NCBI RefSeq assembly: GCF_001940785.1
Contig: NZ_MSLS01000002.1
Location: 290,797-354,796 of the forward strand
Source of the DNA: Bacillus sp. MRMR6
GTDB lineage: Bacteria > Bacillota > Bacilli > Bacillales > Cytobacillaceae
Reading direction: 5' to 3'
Length of the DNA: 64,000 bases
Position numbers and translations under genes: made by a program. Position 1 is the stretch's first letter. Each line of letters starts with the position of its first letter. This document shows positions 45,259-54,594 of the stretch, piece by piece. Below the pieces are notes generated by a model that made no database searches, was not told the origin of the DNA, and saw only the letters and a program-made list of their open reading frames with translations.

Positions 45259-45277
45259 TAAGAGGGGAGCAAGGGAT

Positions 45278-46624
45278 ATGAAACATCGCTATTTACCAAT
45301 GACTGAAGAAGATAAAAGGGCAATGCTTGAAACGATTGGTGTATCCTCCGTCGATGAATTGTTCAGTGACATACCTGAAAAGGTTAGATTTAAGGGTGAA
45401 TACAACATAAAACCAGCAAAATCAGAGACCGCTTTAATGAAAGAACTCTTTAAACTGGCAGAACAGAATGCAGACTTAAAGAGAAACGTATCCTTTTTAG
45501 GTGCAGGCGTTTACGACCATTACATGCCTGTTATCGTTGATCACGTCATTTCACGCTCGGAATTCTATACCGCATATACACCTTATCAGCCTGAAATTTC
45601 ACAGGGTGAGCTTCAGGCCATCTTTGAGTTTCAAACTATGATTTGTGAACTTACGGGCATGGATGTTGCCAACTCATCTATGTATGACGGCGGAACAGCT
45701 CTGGCTGAAGCAGCCATGCTTGCAGCAGGACATACAAAGCGAAAAAAAGTCATCGTATCTGCTTCTGTACACCCAGAGTCACGCGAGGTTCTTAAAACCT
45801 ATGCAAAAGGTCAGTATCTTGATGTAATTGAGGTTGCGGTTAAAGATGGTGTTACAGATTTAGAAGCGTTAAAGCAATCAATAGACAGTGATGTAGCTGC
45901 TGTGGTTGTCCAATATCCAAACTTCTTTGGGAGAGTTGAACCTTTGAAGGAATTGGAAGAAATCATCCATGCGAATAAGTCATTATTTGTAGTTTCTAGT
46001 AATCCATTAGCGCTCGGAGTATTGACACCGCCTGGTAAGTTTGGTGCAGATATTGTGGTGGGAGACGCACAGCCGTTTGGTATCCCCACTGCATTCGGTG
46101 GACCTCATTGTGGATATTTTGCAGTAACGACTAAATTAATGCGTAAGGTACCTGGCCGTTTGGTTGGACAGACGAAAGATGATCAAGGACGCCGCGGCTT
46201 TGTGCTGACCCTTCAAGCACGCGAACAGCATATCCGCCGTGACAAAGCAACTTCAAATATTTGTTCCAACCAAGCGTTAAATGCCCTTGCTGCTTCTGTA
46301 GCCATGACTGCACTTGGGAAAAAGGGTGTTCGTGAAATGGCGGCTGCAAACCTGCAGAAAGCACATTATGCTAAGACTGCTTTTAAAAAAGCTGGATTCG
46401 AAGTCGTTTACGATGGTCACCTATTCAATGAGTTCATTGTTAAATTAAATAGACCAGTAAAAGAAATTAACCAGCAGCTGCTAAAAGAAGGAATCATTGG
46501 CGGTTATGACTTAGGCAGGGATTATAAAGAACTTGCGAATCACATGTTGATTGCTGTAACAGAACAAAGATTGAAGGAAGAAATTGATACTCTTGTTAAA
46601 GAATTGGGGGATTTGCATGCATAA
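45278..46624 (+). CDS. gcvPA: Glycine dehydrogenase (decarboxylating) subunit 1
   Basis: The 448-aa alpha part of the two-piece P protein, which with GcvPB decarboxylates glycine and loads the aminomethyl group on the H protein. Typical: [52 protein letters not shown] and [13 protein letters not shown]. It lacks the PLP lysine, found in subunit 2. AGAGGGGAG is upstream; it overlaps gcvPB by eight bases. Confidence 0.95.
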   Translation: MKHRYLPMTEEDKRAMLETIGVSSVDELFSDIPEKVRFKGEYNIKPAKSETALMKELFKLAEQNADLKRNVSFLGAGVYDHYMPVIVDHVISRSEFYTAYTPYQPEISQGELQAIFEFQTMICELTGMDVANSSMYDGGTALAEAAMLAAGHTKRKKVIVSASVHPESREVLKTYAKGQYLDVIEVAVKDGVTDLEALKQSIDSDVAAVVVQYPNFFGRVEPLKELEEIIHANKSLFVVSSNPLALGVLTPPGKFGADIVVGDAQPFGIPTAFGGPHCGYFAVTTKLMRKVPGRLVGQTKDDQGRRGFVLTLQAREQHIRRDKATSNICSNQALNALAASVAMTALGKKGVREMAAANLQKAHYAKTAFKKAGFEVVYDGHLFNEFIVKLNRPVKEINQQLLKEGIIGGYDLGRDYKELANHMLIAVTEQRLKEEIDTLVKELGDLHA

Positions 46625-48077
46625 TCAAGACCAGGCACTCATTTTTGAACTAAGTACACCAGGCAGAATCGGATACAGCTTGCCAGAAATGGATGTTCCT
46701 GAGCTAGACCTAGACAGCCTGCTTCCCGAGGGGTATTTACGTTCCGAGGAACCTGAGCTTCCTGAGGTTTCAGAACTTGATATCATGCGCCATTATACTG
46801 CGCTTTCAAGAAGAAACCATGGTGTGGATTCTGGGTTCTATCCATTAGGCTCTTGTACAATGAAGTATAATCCGAAAATTAACGAAAACGTAGCCCGTTT
46901 TAATGGCTTTGCACATGTACATCCACTGCAGGATGAAAGCTCTGTTCAGGGGGCCATGGGACTTTTATATGATTTGCAGCAGCATTTAATTGAGATTACC
47001 GGAATGGATGAAGTTACTTTACAGCCGGCTGCAGGGGCACATGGTGAATGGACTGGATTAATGATGATTCGTGCTTACCATGAGGCAAACGGAGATATAA
47101 AGCGTACAAAGGTAATTGTTCCTGATTCAGCACACGGTACAAACCCGGCATCTGCTACTGTAGCAGGTTTAGAGACGGTTACAGTTAAATCTAACGAATT
47201 TGGTCTAGTAGATCTTGAGGATTTAAGGAGAGTGGTTGGGGGAGACACAGCTGCCTTGATGCTGACTAACCCTAATACATTAGGCCTATTTGAAGAGAAT
47301 ATTGTGGAAATGGCAGAAATTGTCCATGGTGCCGGCGGTAAGCTTTATTATGACGGCGCAAACCTAAATGCTGTTCTATCGAAGGCGCGACCAGGTGATA
47401 TGGGATTCGATGTTGTTCATTTAAATCTTCATAAGACATTCACTGGCCCACATGGCGGTGGCGGTCCTGGTTCAGGTCCAGTGGGTGTTAAAGCAGATCT
47501 CATTCCGTTCTTGCCGAAGCCAGTTATTGCAAAACGTGGTGATGAATATGTATTTGACTATGATCTCCCGCAATCAATTGGCCGTGTGAAGCCTTACTAT
47601 GGAAACTTTGGAATTAATGTCCGTGCATACACGTATATTCGCTCTATGGGTCCAGATGGGCTAAAGGCCGTTACAGAGTACGCGGTATTAAATGCGAATT
47701 ATATGATGAGAAGACTGGCAGAATACTATGATCTGCCATTTGATAAACATTGTAAGCATGAATTCGTACTAAGCGGCAGGCGCCAGAAAAAGCTTGGAGT
47801 TCGGACACTAGATATTGCTAAGCGTCTGCTAGATTTTGGCTATCATCCGCCAACTATTTACTTCCCACTAAATGTGGAAGAGTGTATCATGATTGAGCCG
47901 ACTGAAACCGAATCAAAAGAAACGCTTGATTCCTTCATTGAAATTATGATCCAAATTGCTAAGGAAGTAGAAGAAAACCCAGAAATTGTTCAAGAAGCAC
48001 CGCATACAACTGTAGTTGGACGGATGGACGAAGCAACAGCCGCCCGCAAACCTATTCTAAAATACCAAAGAGCATAA
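46617..48077 (+). CDS. gcvPB: Glycine dehydrogenase (decarboxylating) subunit 2
   Basis: The 486-aa PLP-carrying subunit. The cofactor Lys is in [18 protein letters not shown]; also [22 protein letters not shown] and [14 protein letters not shown] 46617 is placed inside the end of gcvPA, seven bases after GGGGG; a longer N-terminus would only repeat gcvPA sequence out of frame. Forms a heterotetramer with GcvPA. The operon ends in a strong terminator. Confidence 0.95.
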   Translation: MHNQDQALIFELSTPGRIGYSLPEMDVPELDLDSLLPEGYLRSEEPELPEVSELDIMRHYTALSRRNHGVDSGFYPLGSCTMKYNPKINENVARFNGFAHVHPLQDESSVQGAMGLLYDLQQHLIEITGMDEVTLQPAAGAHGEWTGLMMIRAYHEANGDIKRTKVIVPDSAHGTNPASATVAGLETVTVKSNEFGLVDLEDLRRVVGGDTAALMLTNPNTLGLFEENIVEMAEIVHGAGGKLYYDGANLNAVLSKARPGDMGFDVVHLNLHKTFTGPHGGGGPGSGPVGVKADLIPFLPKPVIAKRGDEYVFDYDLPQSIGRVKPYYGNFGINVRAYTYIRSMGPDGLKAVTEYAVLNANYMMRRLAEYYDLPFDKHCKHEFVLSGRRQKKLGVRTLDIAKRLLDFGYHPPTIYFPLNVEECIMIEPTETESKETLDSFIEIMIQIAKEVEENPEIVQEAPHTTVVGRMDEATAARKPILKYQRA

Positions 48078-48082
48078 TAGTC

Positions 48083-48122
48083 AAAAAGGTCAGATTCTAG
48101 TTGCAGGATCTGACCTTTTTTG
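48083..48122 (+). terminator. Terminator of the gcv operon
   Basis: AAAAAGGTCAGAT pairs with ATCTGACCTTTTT, 13 bp, with six T residues. Confidence 0.88.
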
Positions 48123-48131
48123 TGTGTGAAG

Positions 48132-48252
48132 GATTTGTAGATATATGAATTTGTAGATAACGGCTAAATTTTGTTGATATCATTCACTAATTTGTTGATA
48201 TCGCTCAATAATTTGTTGATATCACTCACTAATTTGTTGATATCGCACCAAT
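48132..48252. repeat. 21-bp tandem repeats centred on GATATC
   Basis: GATATC occurs at 48176, 48197, 48218 and 48239, exactly 21 bp apart, in units like AATTTGTTGATATCACTCACT. Two degenerate units (GATATA at 48140, GATAAC at 48156) lie upstream. It fills the space between the convergent terminators of gcvPB and yqhL. No coding or CRISPR character. Confidence 0.85.
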
Positions 48253-48278
48253 TATTGTAGAATTCCCAAAATCTCATA

Positions 48279-48309
48279 TAAAAAGGACTCTGCTATGTGG
48301 CAGAAGTCC
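48279..48309 (-). terminator. Terminator after yqhL
   Basis: Minus strand GGACTTCTGC pairs with GCAGAGTCC (one bulge), followed by TTTTTATATG; 14 nt after the yqhL stop. Confidence 0.75.
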
Positions 48310-48322
48310 ATTGGGGAAGCAT

Positions 48323-48706
48323 TTATTTTTTGGTTTTTACTTTTCCTGACCATTTTTTGAACCCGCCTTGAAGCTGGGTTAACTGTTTGTACCCTTTACG
48401 GTTCAAAAATTGAGCCGCACGGCCGCTTCGCATACCGCTTTGGCAATATAAGTAAACAGGCAGATCCGGACGAATTTCCTTCATGCGTGTTTTCATTTGC
48501 GACATTGGGATATTACGGGCTCCTAAAATATGACCGCCTTCAAATTCATTCGGTTCACGAACATCGATTAGCTGTGCTTTTCGATAGCCTGCGCGAAACT
48601 CCTCTTCTGTTACCGTTTTAACGATTCTCTTTTGATGAAAATAATTAAAAGCGGCATAAGCTACAACCCCTAAAATGATAACGAGTAATACAATTAGTGA
48701 ATCCAA
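48323..48706 (-). CDS. yqhL: Rhodanese-like protein YqhL, membrane-anchored
   Basis: A 127-aa protein with an N-terminal membrane helix (SLIVLLVIILGVVAYAAF) and a rhodanese domain: LIDVREPNEFEGGHILGARN and active-site loop YCQSGMRS with the sulfur-carrying Cys. Such domains move sulfane sulfur; the acceptor is unknown. TTG start with AAAGGAG nine bases upstream. Divergent from lipM as in B. subtilis. Confidence 0.87.
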   Translation of the reverse strand: MDSLIVLLVIILGVVAYAAFNYFHQKRIVKTVTEEEFRAGYRKAQLIDVREPNEFEGGHILGARNIPMSQMKTRMKEIRPDLPVYLYCQSGMRSGRAAQFLNRKGYKQLTQLQGGFKKWSGKVKTKK

Positions 48707-48895
48707 ATTCTTTTGCTCCTTTCAAGCTATACTGCACTAGTAATATTATATAAGTCTATTCTCTAAATATAAAGGCAAAAGACTAAATTATTTCCCTTCT
48801 CCTTTAAAAATTATAACAGATTCTTTCTATTTTGAATTCATATCAGATTTTGGTAGACTTAAAACAAATTAACAATTGAGAATGAGGTTTTACAA

Positions 48896-49732
48896 ATGGC
48901 AAAAGAAGTTTGGCGTTTTATCGATTCTGGAAACAGCACTCCATCATTTAATATGGCATTAGATGAGGCATTGCTTGATTGGCATAGTCAAGGGAAATTC
49001 CCTCCCGTGATTCGCTTCTACGGATGGAATCCAGCCACTTTGTCAGTAGGGTATTTTCAGAACGTTGAAAAAGAAATTAATTTGGATGCAGTGAAAGCAC
49101 TTGGGTTGGGCTTTGTAAGAAGGCCAACGGGGGGGCGTGGTGTGCTTCATGAGCATGAACTTACCTATAGTGTCATTGTTTCGGAAGAGTACCCAGAAAT
49201 GCCAAAGACTGTTACTGAGGCTTACCGAGTGATCTCAGAGGGGATTTTAAAAGGTTTTCATCACTTAGGACTTGAAGCCTATTTTGCCGTTCCAAACACG
49301 GATGAAGACCGTGAAGCACTAAAAAACCCGCGTTCAGCGGTTTGCTTTGATGCACCCAGCTGGTATGAACTGGTTGTGGAAGGCCGAAAGGTAGCAGGCA
49401 GTGCCCAGACTAGACAAAAAGGTGTTATTTTGCAGCATGGGGCCATTTTATTAGATCTGGATGAAGATAAGCTATTCAGTGTGTTTAAATATCCAAATGA
49501 AAGAGTTAAAGAACGGATGCAAAAGGCTTTTAAGAGTAAAGCAGTTGCAATAAACGATATTAGCACGAAGCGTATAACACTAGAGGAGGCGAAAGAGGCT
49601 TTCTATAAGGGGTTTGCTGAAGGGTTGAATATTGAGCTCGAATCCTATCAATTAACTGAAGAAGAGCTAGCTTATGTTAATAAAATTGCGAAAGAGCGTT
49701 ATGAAACAGACGAGTGGAATTTTAAAAGATAA
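48896..49732 (+). CDS. lipM: Octanoyltransferase LipM
   Basis: The 278-aa enzyme moves octanoate from acyl carrier protein to the glycine cleavage H protein, the first step of lipoate synthesis in Bacillus. Catalytic Cys150 in [12 protein letters not shown] matches B. subtilis numbering; the conserved Lys is in [12 protein letters not shown], and [17 protein letters not shown] is typical. Its place beside the gcv operon makes sense, since GcvH is its substrate. Own terminator follows. Confidence 0.94.
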   Translation: MAKEVWRFIDSGNSTPSFNMALDEALLDWHSQGKFPPVIRFYGWNPATLSVGYFQNVEKEINLDAVKALGLGFVRRPTGGRGVLHEHELTYSVIVSEEYPEMPKTVTEAYRVISEGILKGFHHLGLEAYFAVPNTDEDREALKNPRSAVCFDAPSWYELVVEGRKVAGSAQTRQKGVILQHGAILLDLDEDKLFSVFKYPNERVKERMQKAFKSKAVAINDISTKRITLEEAKEAFYKGFAEGLNIELESYQLTEEELAYVNKIAKERYETDEWNFKR

Positions 49733-49736
49733 CATT

Positions 49737-49768
49737 GGGCGAACACATTTAATGGTGTTCGCCTTTTA
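49737..49768 (+). terminator. Terminator after lipM
   Basis: GGCGAACAC (49738-49746) pairs with GTGTTCGCC (49755-49763), followed by TTTTAC. Confidence 0.8.
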
Positions 49769-49770
49769 CT

Positions 49771-50253
49771 TTATTCAGCTGTTACATGCTCTACAGCCTC
49801 AATATATTTTGGGTACCAGCCTTCCCAATCATTCATTCTATTCTCAATTGACCGCCCATCTAGTAATGCTTTAATGACGTCTAAACAGACATGCCAGCCG
49901 GCCAAGTCTTTTGCTGTTTGGGGAGTAATGGATTTTATTTCTTCAGTAAAAACGAGTAAACACCCTTCCGTTTCTGGGAACAATTCGAAGCGCACAGTAT
50001 CTTCCCACCAGGTAAATTTCAACACCGAACAAGTCTTCAACTCCAGAATAGTAAGATGGTCGAAGGTGCCGTCTCCCATGTCAAATGTAATCACTCCACC
50101 TTCGCGAAGTTCACCCATCCGAAGCTCAGTAAACCATTGACCTAATTTATCATTTTCAGTTAAATAGGCCCAGACCTTCTCCGCAGAATGGTTCATATAT
50201 CGTTCAAATCGCGCTGTATAGCCCCTAGCATTTTTTTTGATTTCTGCTATCAT
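49771..50253 (-). CDS. SRPBCC (START/AHSA1-like) domain protein
   Basis: A 160-aa protein of the Bet v1/SRPBCC fold: RYMNHSAEKVWAYLTENDKLGQWF opens the domain, GGVITFDMGDG and LKFTWWEDTVRFELFP form strands, and a long C-terminal helix region with GWHVCLDVIKALLDGR closes it. The fold makes a pocket for hydrophobic ligands or for Hsp90-like partners; the ligand is unknown. ATG 50253 has GAGGAGG seven bases upstream. It opens the block that replaces the B. subtilis mntR position. Confidence 0.82.
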   Translation of the reverse strand: MIAEIKKNARGYTARFERYMNHSAEKVWAYLTENDKLGQWFTELRMGELREGGVITFDMGDGTFDHLTILELKTCSVLKFTWWEDTVRFELFPETEGCLLVFTEEIKSITPQTAKDLAGWHVCLDVIKALLDGRSIENRMNDWEGWYPKYIEAVEHVTAE

Positions 50254-50620
50254 TAAGAATCCTCCTCTTTCCATATTTATTTCTATTTTATTTTTTTAAA
50301 TCCTTTAAATAATGAAGCTACTATTTATTTTAGCTGAAAATAAAATTCGCAACCCGCGAAATTTGTTAAATTTTCCTGTTTTCTGCCGAAAACCAAATGA
50401 AATCTTTGAATTGCTTAAGATACTAGTATATTTTACGTTTGACAAAAAGAAAGTTTTTTGTCTCAAACACAATATATAGTGGTGTCGAAAATATTTTAAG
50501 TACTATATATTGATTTAGTCTGCTTGTCTATGGTAACGTATGTATATCAAGTCAACTAGATATACCAAAATCTACTAGACTGACATACAAGATATAGAAT
50601 GATTAGAAGGAGTTGTTTGC
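50254..50620. other. 367-bp upstream region of nrdJ
   Basis: A/T-rich. GTTTGACAAAAA (50437-50448) and TTTTTGTCTCAAAC (50455-50468) can pair as a hairpin just before two NrdR-like boxes. I looked for a cobalamin riboswitch (B12 box GCCACTG) and saw none. TTGACA at 50439 has no convincing -10 partner. Confidence 0.5.
50467..50515 (+). promoter_or_regulatory. Paired NrdR-box-like sites upstream of nrdJ
   Basis: ACACAATATATAGTGG (50467-50482) and GTACTATATATTGATT (50500-50515) each resemble the 16-bp NrdR palindrome (ACAcwATATATwgTGT) and are 33 bp apart start to start, about three helix turns. NrdR represses ribonucleotide reductase genes, so this fits nrdJ. Confidence 0.65.
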
Positions 50621-53353
50621 ATGTCTGTAGTTTTTAGACAAAAAATGAATATTGATTTTGAAAGGTTAAATGAGGATATTCACTTGTTTCCGCAGGTGCA
50701 CCCCGTAACCCCAGATATGAAAATAACTCATAAGGGTGTTTCACGCTTGGTCATGTTAGACCGTTACACCTTTAAAGACACTGCAAAAATAACCTTAACA
50801 AACGGTGACTTTGTTGTACTCACGATTAAAGAGGATCCTAAATTCCCAGCTCGCGGACTTGGATACATCATGGAAATAGATTGGGAGAGTAAAAAAGCAA
50901 AGGTTTTAGTGGAAGAGGAGTTTAGAGGTGTCTTGGATGACCCTGAGGGGATCATTTGGAGTTCACTTGACGTCATTGAAAAGCCGTTAGAGCTTTTCTA
51001 TGAGCAAATTGCCAAACGAAATGCAACGGGCCTTGCTTCTGTTGAGAAGACAGAAGAGAAACGAAGAGAGTGGTTTGAAAAGTTTTATCAAGAGCTCGTA
51101 TCATTGAATTTTATTCCTGCAGGCCGTGTTTTGTATGGTGCAGGGGCAAACACCGATGTTACTTTTTTTAATTGTTACGTGATGCCTTTTGTGCCAGATT
51201 CTCGGGAAGGGATTTCTGATCACCGTAAGCAGGTAATGGAAATCATGAGCCGCGGCGGTGGTGTAGGAACGAATGGTTCAACCTTAAGACCCCGAAACAC
51301 CTTGGCAAGAGGCGTAAATGGTAAATCATCGGGTTCGGTTTCGTGGTTAGATGATATTGCAAAATTGACTCATTTGGTGGAACAAGGTGGGTCGCGCAGG
51401 GGCGCGCAGATGATCATGTTGGCGGACTGGCATCCAGACATTATTGAATTTATTATTTCAAAAATGCAAAATCCAAGAATTTTAAGATTCTTAATAGATA
51501 ATACAAACGACGAAACGATTAAAAAGCATGCTAAAGATAAACTTAAGTTCACCCCACTTACACTACAAGAAGAAGCGATGTATCAAGGGATCATTAATTA
51601 CAAGAGTATTCCTGGTTTAGGTGGATTTAGTGAAAGTATTATTGCAGATGCAGAAGAGAAGCTCAATACTGGTGGTAATTACACTGTGCATAATTCTGAA
51701 TTCCTTACAGGAGCTAATATCTCCATTTGTTTAACACAGGAATTCATGGAATCTGTAGAAGCAGATGGTGAGTATGAGCTTCGTTTTCCATATGTAGAAC
51801 ATTACAATGAAGAGGAAATGAAAGTTTACAACGAAGAATGGCATAAAGTTGGCGATGTACGTGAGTGGGAAAAGCAGGGGCATAAAGTACGAGTTTATAA
51901 GAAAATTAAAGCAAAAGAGCTTTGGAATCTGATCAACATCTGTGCGACCTACTCTGCAGAACCAGGGATTTTCTTCATCGATAATGCAAACGACATGACA
52001 AATGCCAAAGCATATGGACAGCAAGTCGTTGCAACAAACCCGTGTGGTAAAGTGCTTGCCTCACGTTAAAAACTCGACCTAATTGACTTGGAACCTGACC
52101 ACGTAATGGTGAAGGCAACAGGGCGGAACCCAGAAGGGACCGTGAGAGACTAAAGCGGTTGAGCCAGTATCCGGTATAGAAACGATACTGTAAGCGATAG
52201 TCCAATCCTCTTAGAAATAAGAGAGCGAGAATTGGAGCAACCACTCGCACCTTACTCTGTTTGTAACCTTGCAGCGGTCAATCTTGCAGAGATGGCTGAT
52301 AAGGAAACGAAAACAGTGGATTTTGAAAAATTAAAGAAAACTGTAGCCGTAGGAGTCCGAATGCAGGACAACGTGATCAATGCTACTCCATATTTCCTTG
52401 AGGAAAACCAAAAGCAAGCTCTTGGTGAGCGCCGAGTTGGTCTTGGAGTGATGGGATTACATGACCTCCTAATCTACTGTGAAACTGAGTATGGTTCAGA
52501 AAAAGGCAACCTGATGGTTGACCAAGTATTTGAAACCATCGCAACAACTGCATATAGAACTTCAGTCGAATTAGCGAAAGAAAAGGGGAGCTTCCCGTTC
52601 TTAGACGGTGAAACTTCTGAGGATACAAACCGTTTAAGAAATGCCTTTATTAATACAGGATTTATGAGAAAAATGCCTGAAGACATACGTGACTCCATAC
52701 TAGAGAGTGGAATAAGAAATTCACATCTATTAACTGTTGCTCCAACGGGGTCCACTGGAACAATGGTTGGTGTCTCAACTGGATTAGAACCTTATTTCTC
52801 ATTCTCGTATTTCCGAAGCGGACGACTAGGAAAATTTATCGAGGTAAAAGCTGATATTGTTCAAGAATATTTAGATCAGCATCCGGAAACGGATCCGAAT
52901 GACCTGCCAAAGTGGTTTGTTGCTGCGATGGAGCTTGCCCCAGAAGCACATGCAGATGTGCAATGTATCATTCAGCGCTGGATCGATAGCTCAATTAGTA
53001 AAACAGTTAATGCACCAAAAGGCTATAGCGTAGAACAAGTAGAAAAAGTGTACGAACGTCTTTACCGTGGCGGTGCCAAAGGTGGTACAGTTTATGTTGA
53101 CGGCTCACGTGATTCACAAGTTCTTACACTCAAAGCAGAAGAAAATACGAACGAACAATTATCAATTTTTAATGAAAAGCCAAAGCAGCATGTCGTACTA
53201 GTCGATACCATCAGCGATCTTCGTTCAACGGACGTTACCATTGGCTCCGAAGTGGGTAACACGTGTCCCGTTTGCCGCAAAGGAAAAGTAAAAGAAATCG
53301 GCGGCTGCAACACTTGTACAAACTGTAATGCTCAATTAAAATGTGGTTTATAA
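50621..53353 (+). CDS. nrdJ: Class II (B12-dependent) ribonucleotide reductase, split by a group I intron
   Basis: Exon 1 is 50621-52048 and exon 2 is 52235-53353; joined they give 848 residues. The enzyme reduces ribonucleotides to deoxyribonucleotides with adenosylcobalamin. Exon 1 includes FIPAGRVLYGAG, the redox Cys in FFNCYVMPF, GGGVGTNGSTLRP and ends NPCG; exon 2 opens EQPLAPYSVCNLAAVNL and holds APTGSTGTMVGVSTGLEPYF and a C-terminal zinc-ribbon (CPVCRKGK; CNTCTNCN). N, C and E of NPCGE are the active-site Asn, thiyl Cys and Glu. Without splicing, translation stops after 482 residues. GAAGGAG precedes the ATG. NrdR-like boxes lie upstream. Confidence 0.9.
52049..52234 (+). ncRNA. Group I self-splicing intron in nrdJ (186 nt, no ORF)
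   Basis: The 5' exon ends in U and the intron ends in G. P1: CGTGTGGT (52041-52048) with GCCTCACG (52058-52065), with the U.G pair at the splice site and one mismatch. P10: TGCTT (52053-52057) with exon 2 GAGCA. P3: CTCGACC (52073-52079) with GGTTGAG (52157-52163). P7: GACTA (52148-52152) with TAGTC (52198-52202) in the R and S elements GAGAGACTAAA and GCGATAGTCC. P8: AGTATC/GATACT (52166, 52184). P9: CTCTTA-GAAA-TAAGAG (52208-52223). Between them CCTG/CAGG, ACCA/TGGT and CCC/GGG stems fill the P4-P6 region, whose exact pairing I could not settle. Confidence 0.9.
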
Positions 53354-53361
53354 TCTAGAAG

Positions 53362-53392
53362 AAAAGGATGGGGAATTCTCCATCCTTTTTTC
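53362..53392 (+). terminator. Terminator after nrdJ
   Basis: AAAAGGATGG (53362-53371) pairs with CCATCCTTTT (53380-53389), with further T residues. Confidence 0.85.
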
Positions 53393-53524
53393 GAATTTAC
53401 TAATAAAAATGACCCCAAATTGTCAAAATCAAAACGTTCATATGCCGTTTATCTTATTAATATTGATAATAGAGTTAATAATACATAAACAGCCAATCTG
53501 CCAATAAATGTTGTAAATATCACT

Positions 53525-53550
53525 TTACATAGGGTAGGGGGGTATAGTAA
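53525..53550 (+). promoter_or_regulatory. CsoR-type copper operator / promoter of copZ
   Basis: TACATAGGGTAGGGGGGTATAGTA resembles the G-run/TAT operator of Bacillus copZA (TACCC...GGGGGTATGG). TATAGT (53543-53548) inside it can be the -10 box; no good -35 at 17 bp. Repression by CsoR and release by Cu(I) is the inference; no csoR gene lies in this window. Confidence 0.5.
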
Positions 53551-53595
53551 AATTGAGTCGTGATAAAAAAGCTTACTAAAAAGGGGAGTAGCAGA

Positions 53596-53802
53596 ATGGA
53601 AAAAGTAACGTTAAAAGTACAAGGAATGTCTTGTGGTCATTGCGTAAAAGCAATCGAAGGCAGTGTGGGTGAACTTAGCGGTGTTAACTCCGTTAAGGTT
53701 AACCTAGATGCAGCAACGGTTGATGTAGAATTCAATCAAGAAGCTGTTACATTGGAAACAATTAAAGAAACCATCGATGACCAAGGCTACGACATCGTAT
53801 AA
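53596..53802 (+). CDS. copZ: Copper chaperone CopZ
   Basis: A 68-aa HMA-domain protein with the Cu(I) motif GMSCGHC near residue 12 and the fold end TIKETIDDQGYDIV. It carries Cu(I) in the cytosol and hands it to CopA. ATG 53596 follows AAGGGGAG; upstream in-frame residues contain no binding site. It has its own terminator, so it is a separate unit from copA, 3 kb downstream. Confidence 0.93.
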   Translation: MEKVTLKVQGMSCGHCVKAIEGSVGELSGVNSVKVNLDAATVDVEFNQEAVTLETIKETIDDQGYDIV

Positions 53803-53817
53803 AAAAGTAATACAAAG

Positions 53818-53849
53818 AAAAAGGCTGACACACAATTGTCAGCCTTTTT
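53818..53849 (+). terminator. Terminator after copZ
   Basis: AAAAAGGCTGACA (53818-53830) with TGTCAGCCTTTTT (53837-53849), perfect 13-bp stem. Confidence 0.88.
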
Positions 53850-53919
53850 CTCTTTTTCCACTATACCTAGCTAGTATACTAACCTTAAGTAGTTACATTA
53901 CAAAGCAGGGTGAAATCTT

Positions 53920-54594
53920 ATGAACCATATATTGATCATCGAGGATGAAGAAAGTGTTTCCGTCGTATTAAAGGGTTATTTAGAGAAGGAAGGGTACAGT
54001 GTACAGTGTACCACTACAGGTTCGAGAGGCATTGAAAAGTTTAAGACAACGGATTTCAAACTTGTAATTCTCGATTTAATGCTTCCAGATATAAGTGGTG
54101 AAGATGTGTGCAAAATCATCCGTCAAACATCCGATGTGCATATTTTTATGCTGACCGCAAAGGGTTCTCTTAATGACCGAATTGAGGGCTTGAATATAGG
54201 CGCAGACGAATATTTAATTAAACCCTTTAGTCCTAGGGAATTGACAGCAAGAGTCAATGCACTATTTAGAAGATTAGGCTCGTCAAATGTCATCTATAAC
54301 GATCGGTATCTACAAATTGATTGCGATAACAGAACGGTTAGCCTTCTCGGCAAAGATATTCCATTTACTCCTAGTGAATTTGATATTTTATGCACACTTG
54401 TGGCTAATAAGGGAAAGGTGTTATCAAGAGAACAGCTGATAGACAAAATCTTTGGTGTTGATTTTAACGGCTATGACCGTACCGTTGATGTCCATATCAA
54501 AAACATTAGAAAGAAAATCGAAACTGACACAAAGAACCCTAAATACATTGTAACAGTCATGAAAGCTGGATATAAATTTGGCGGGGACAAGTAA
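53920..54594 (+). CDS. OmpR-family response regulator
   Basis: A 224-aa two-component regulator. Receiver domain: acidic IIEDEES, phosphoacceptor Asp52 in LVILDLMLPD, Thr in MLTAKG and Lys in LIKPF. Output domain: winged helix with FTPSEFDILCTLVANKGKVLSREQL and VDVHIKNIRKKI. It ends one base before the histidine kinase and forms a pair with it. Between copZ and copA a copper or envelope-stress signal is likely, but the sequence gives no direct proof. Confidence 0.9.
   Translation: MNHILIIEDEESVSVVLKGYLEKEGYSVQCTTTGSRGIEKFKTTDFKLVILDLMLPDISGEDVCKIIRQTSDVHIFMLTAKGSLNDRIEGLNIGADEYLIKPFSPRELTARVNALFRRLGSSNVIYNDRYLQIDCDNRTVSLLGKDIPFTPSEFDILCTLVANKGKVLSREQLIDKIFGVDFNGYDRTVDVHIKNIRKKIETDTKNPKYIVTVMKAGYKFGGDK

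Noticed and set aside
48132..48252. Short CRISPR array
   Set aside because: The period is 21 bp with almost no spacer sequence, and no cas genes are near; it is a plain tandem repeat.
50254..50620. Cobalamin riboswitch before the B12-dependent reductase
   Set aside because: No B12 box or matching stems were seen; the region shows NrdR-like palindromes instead.
52049..52234. Frameshift, pseudogene or intein as explanation for the split nrdJ
   Set aside because: Both halves are intact, in register and join exactly at NPCG-EQPLAP; the 186-nt insert holds a stop codon, so it cannot be an intein, and it folds as a group I intron.
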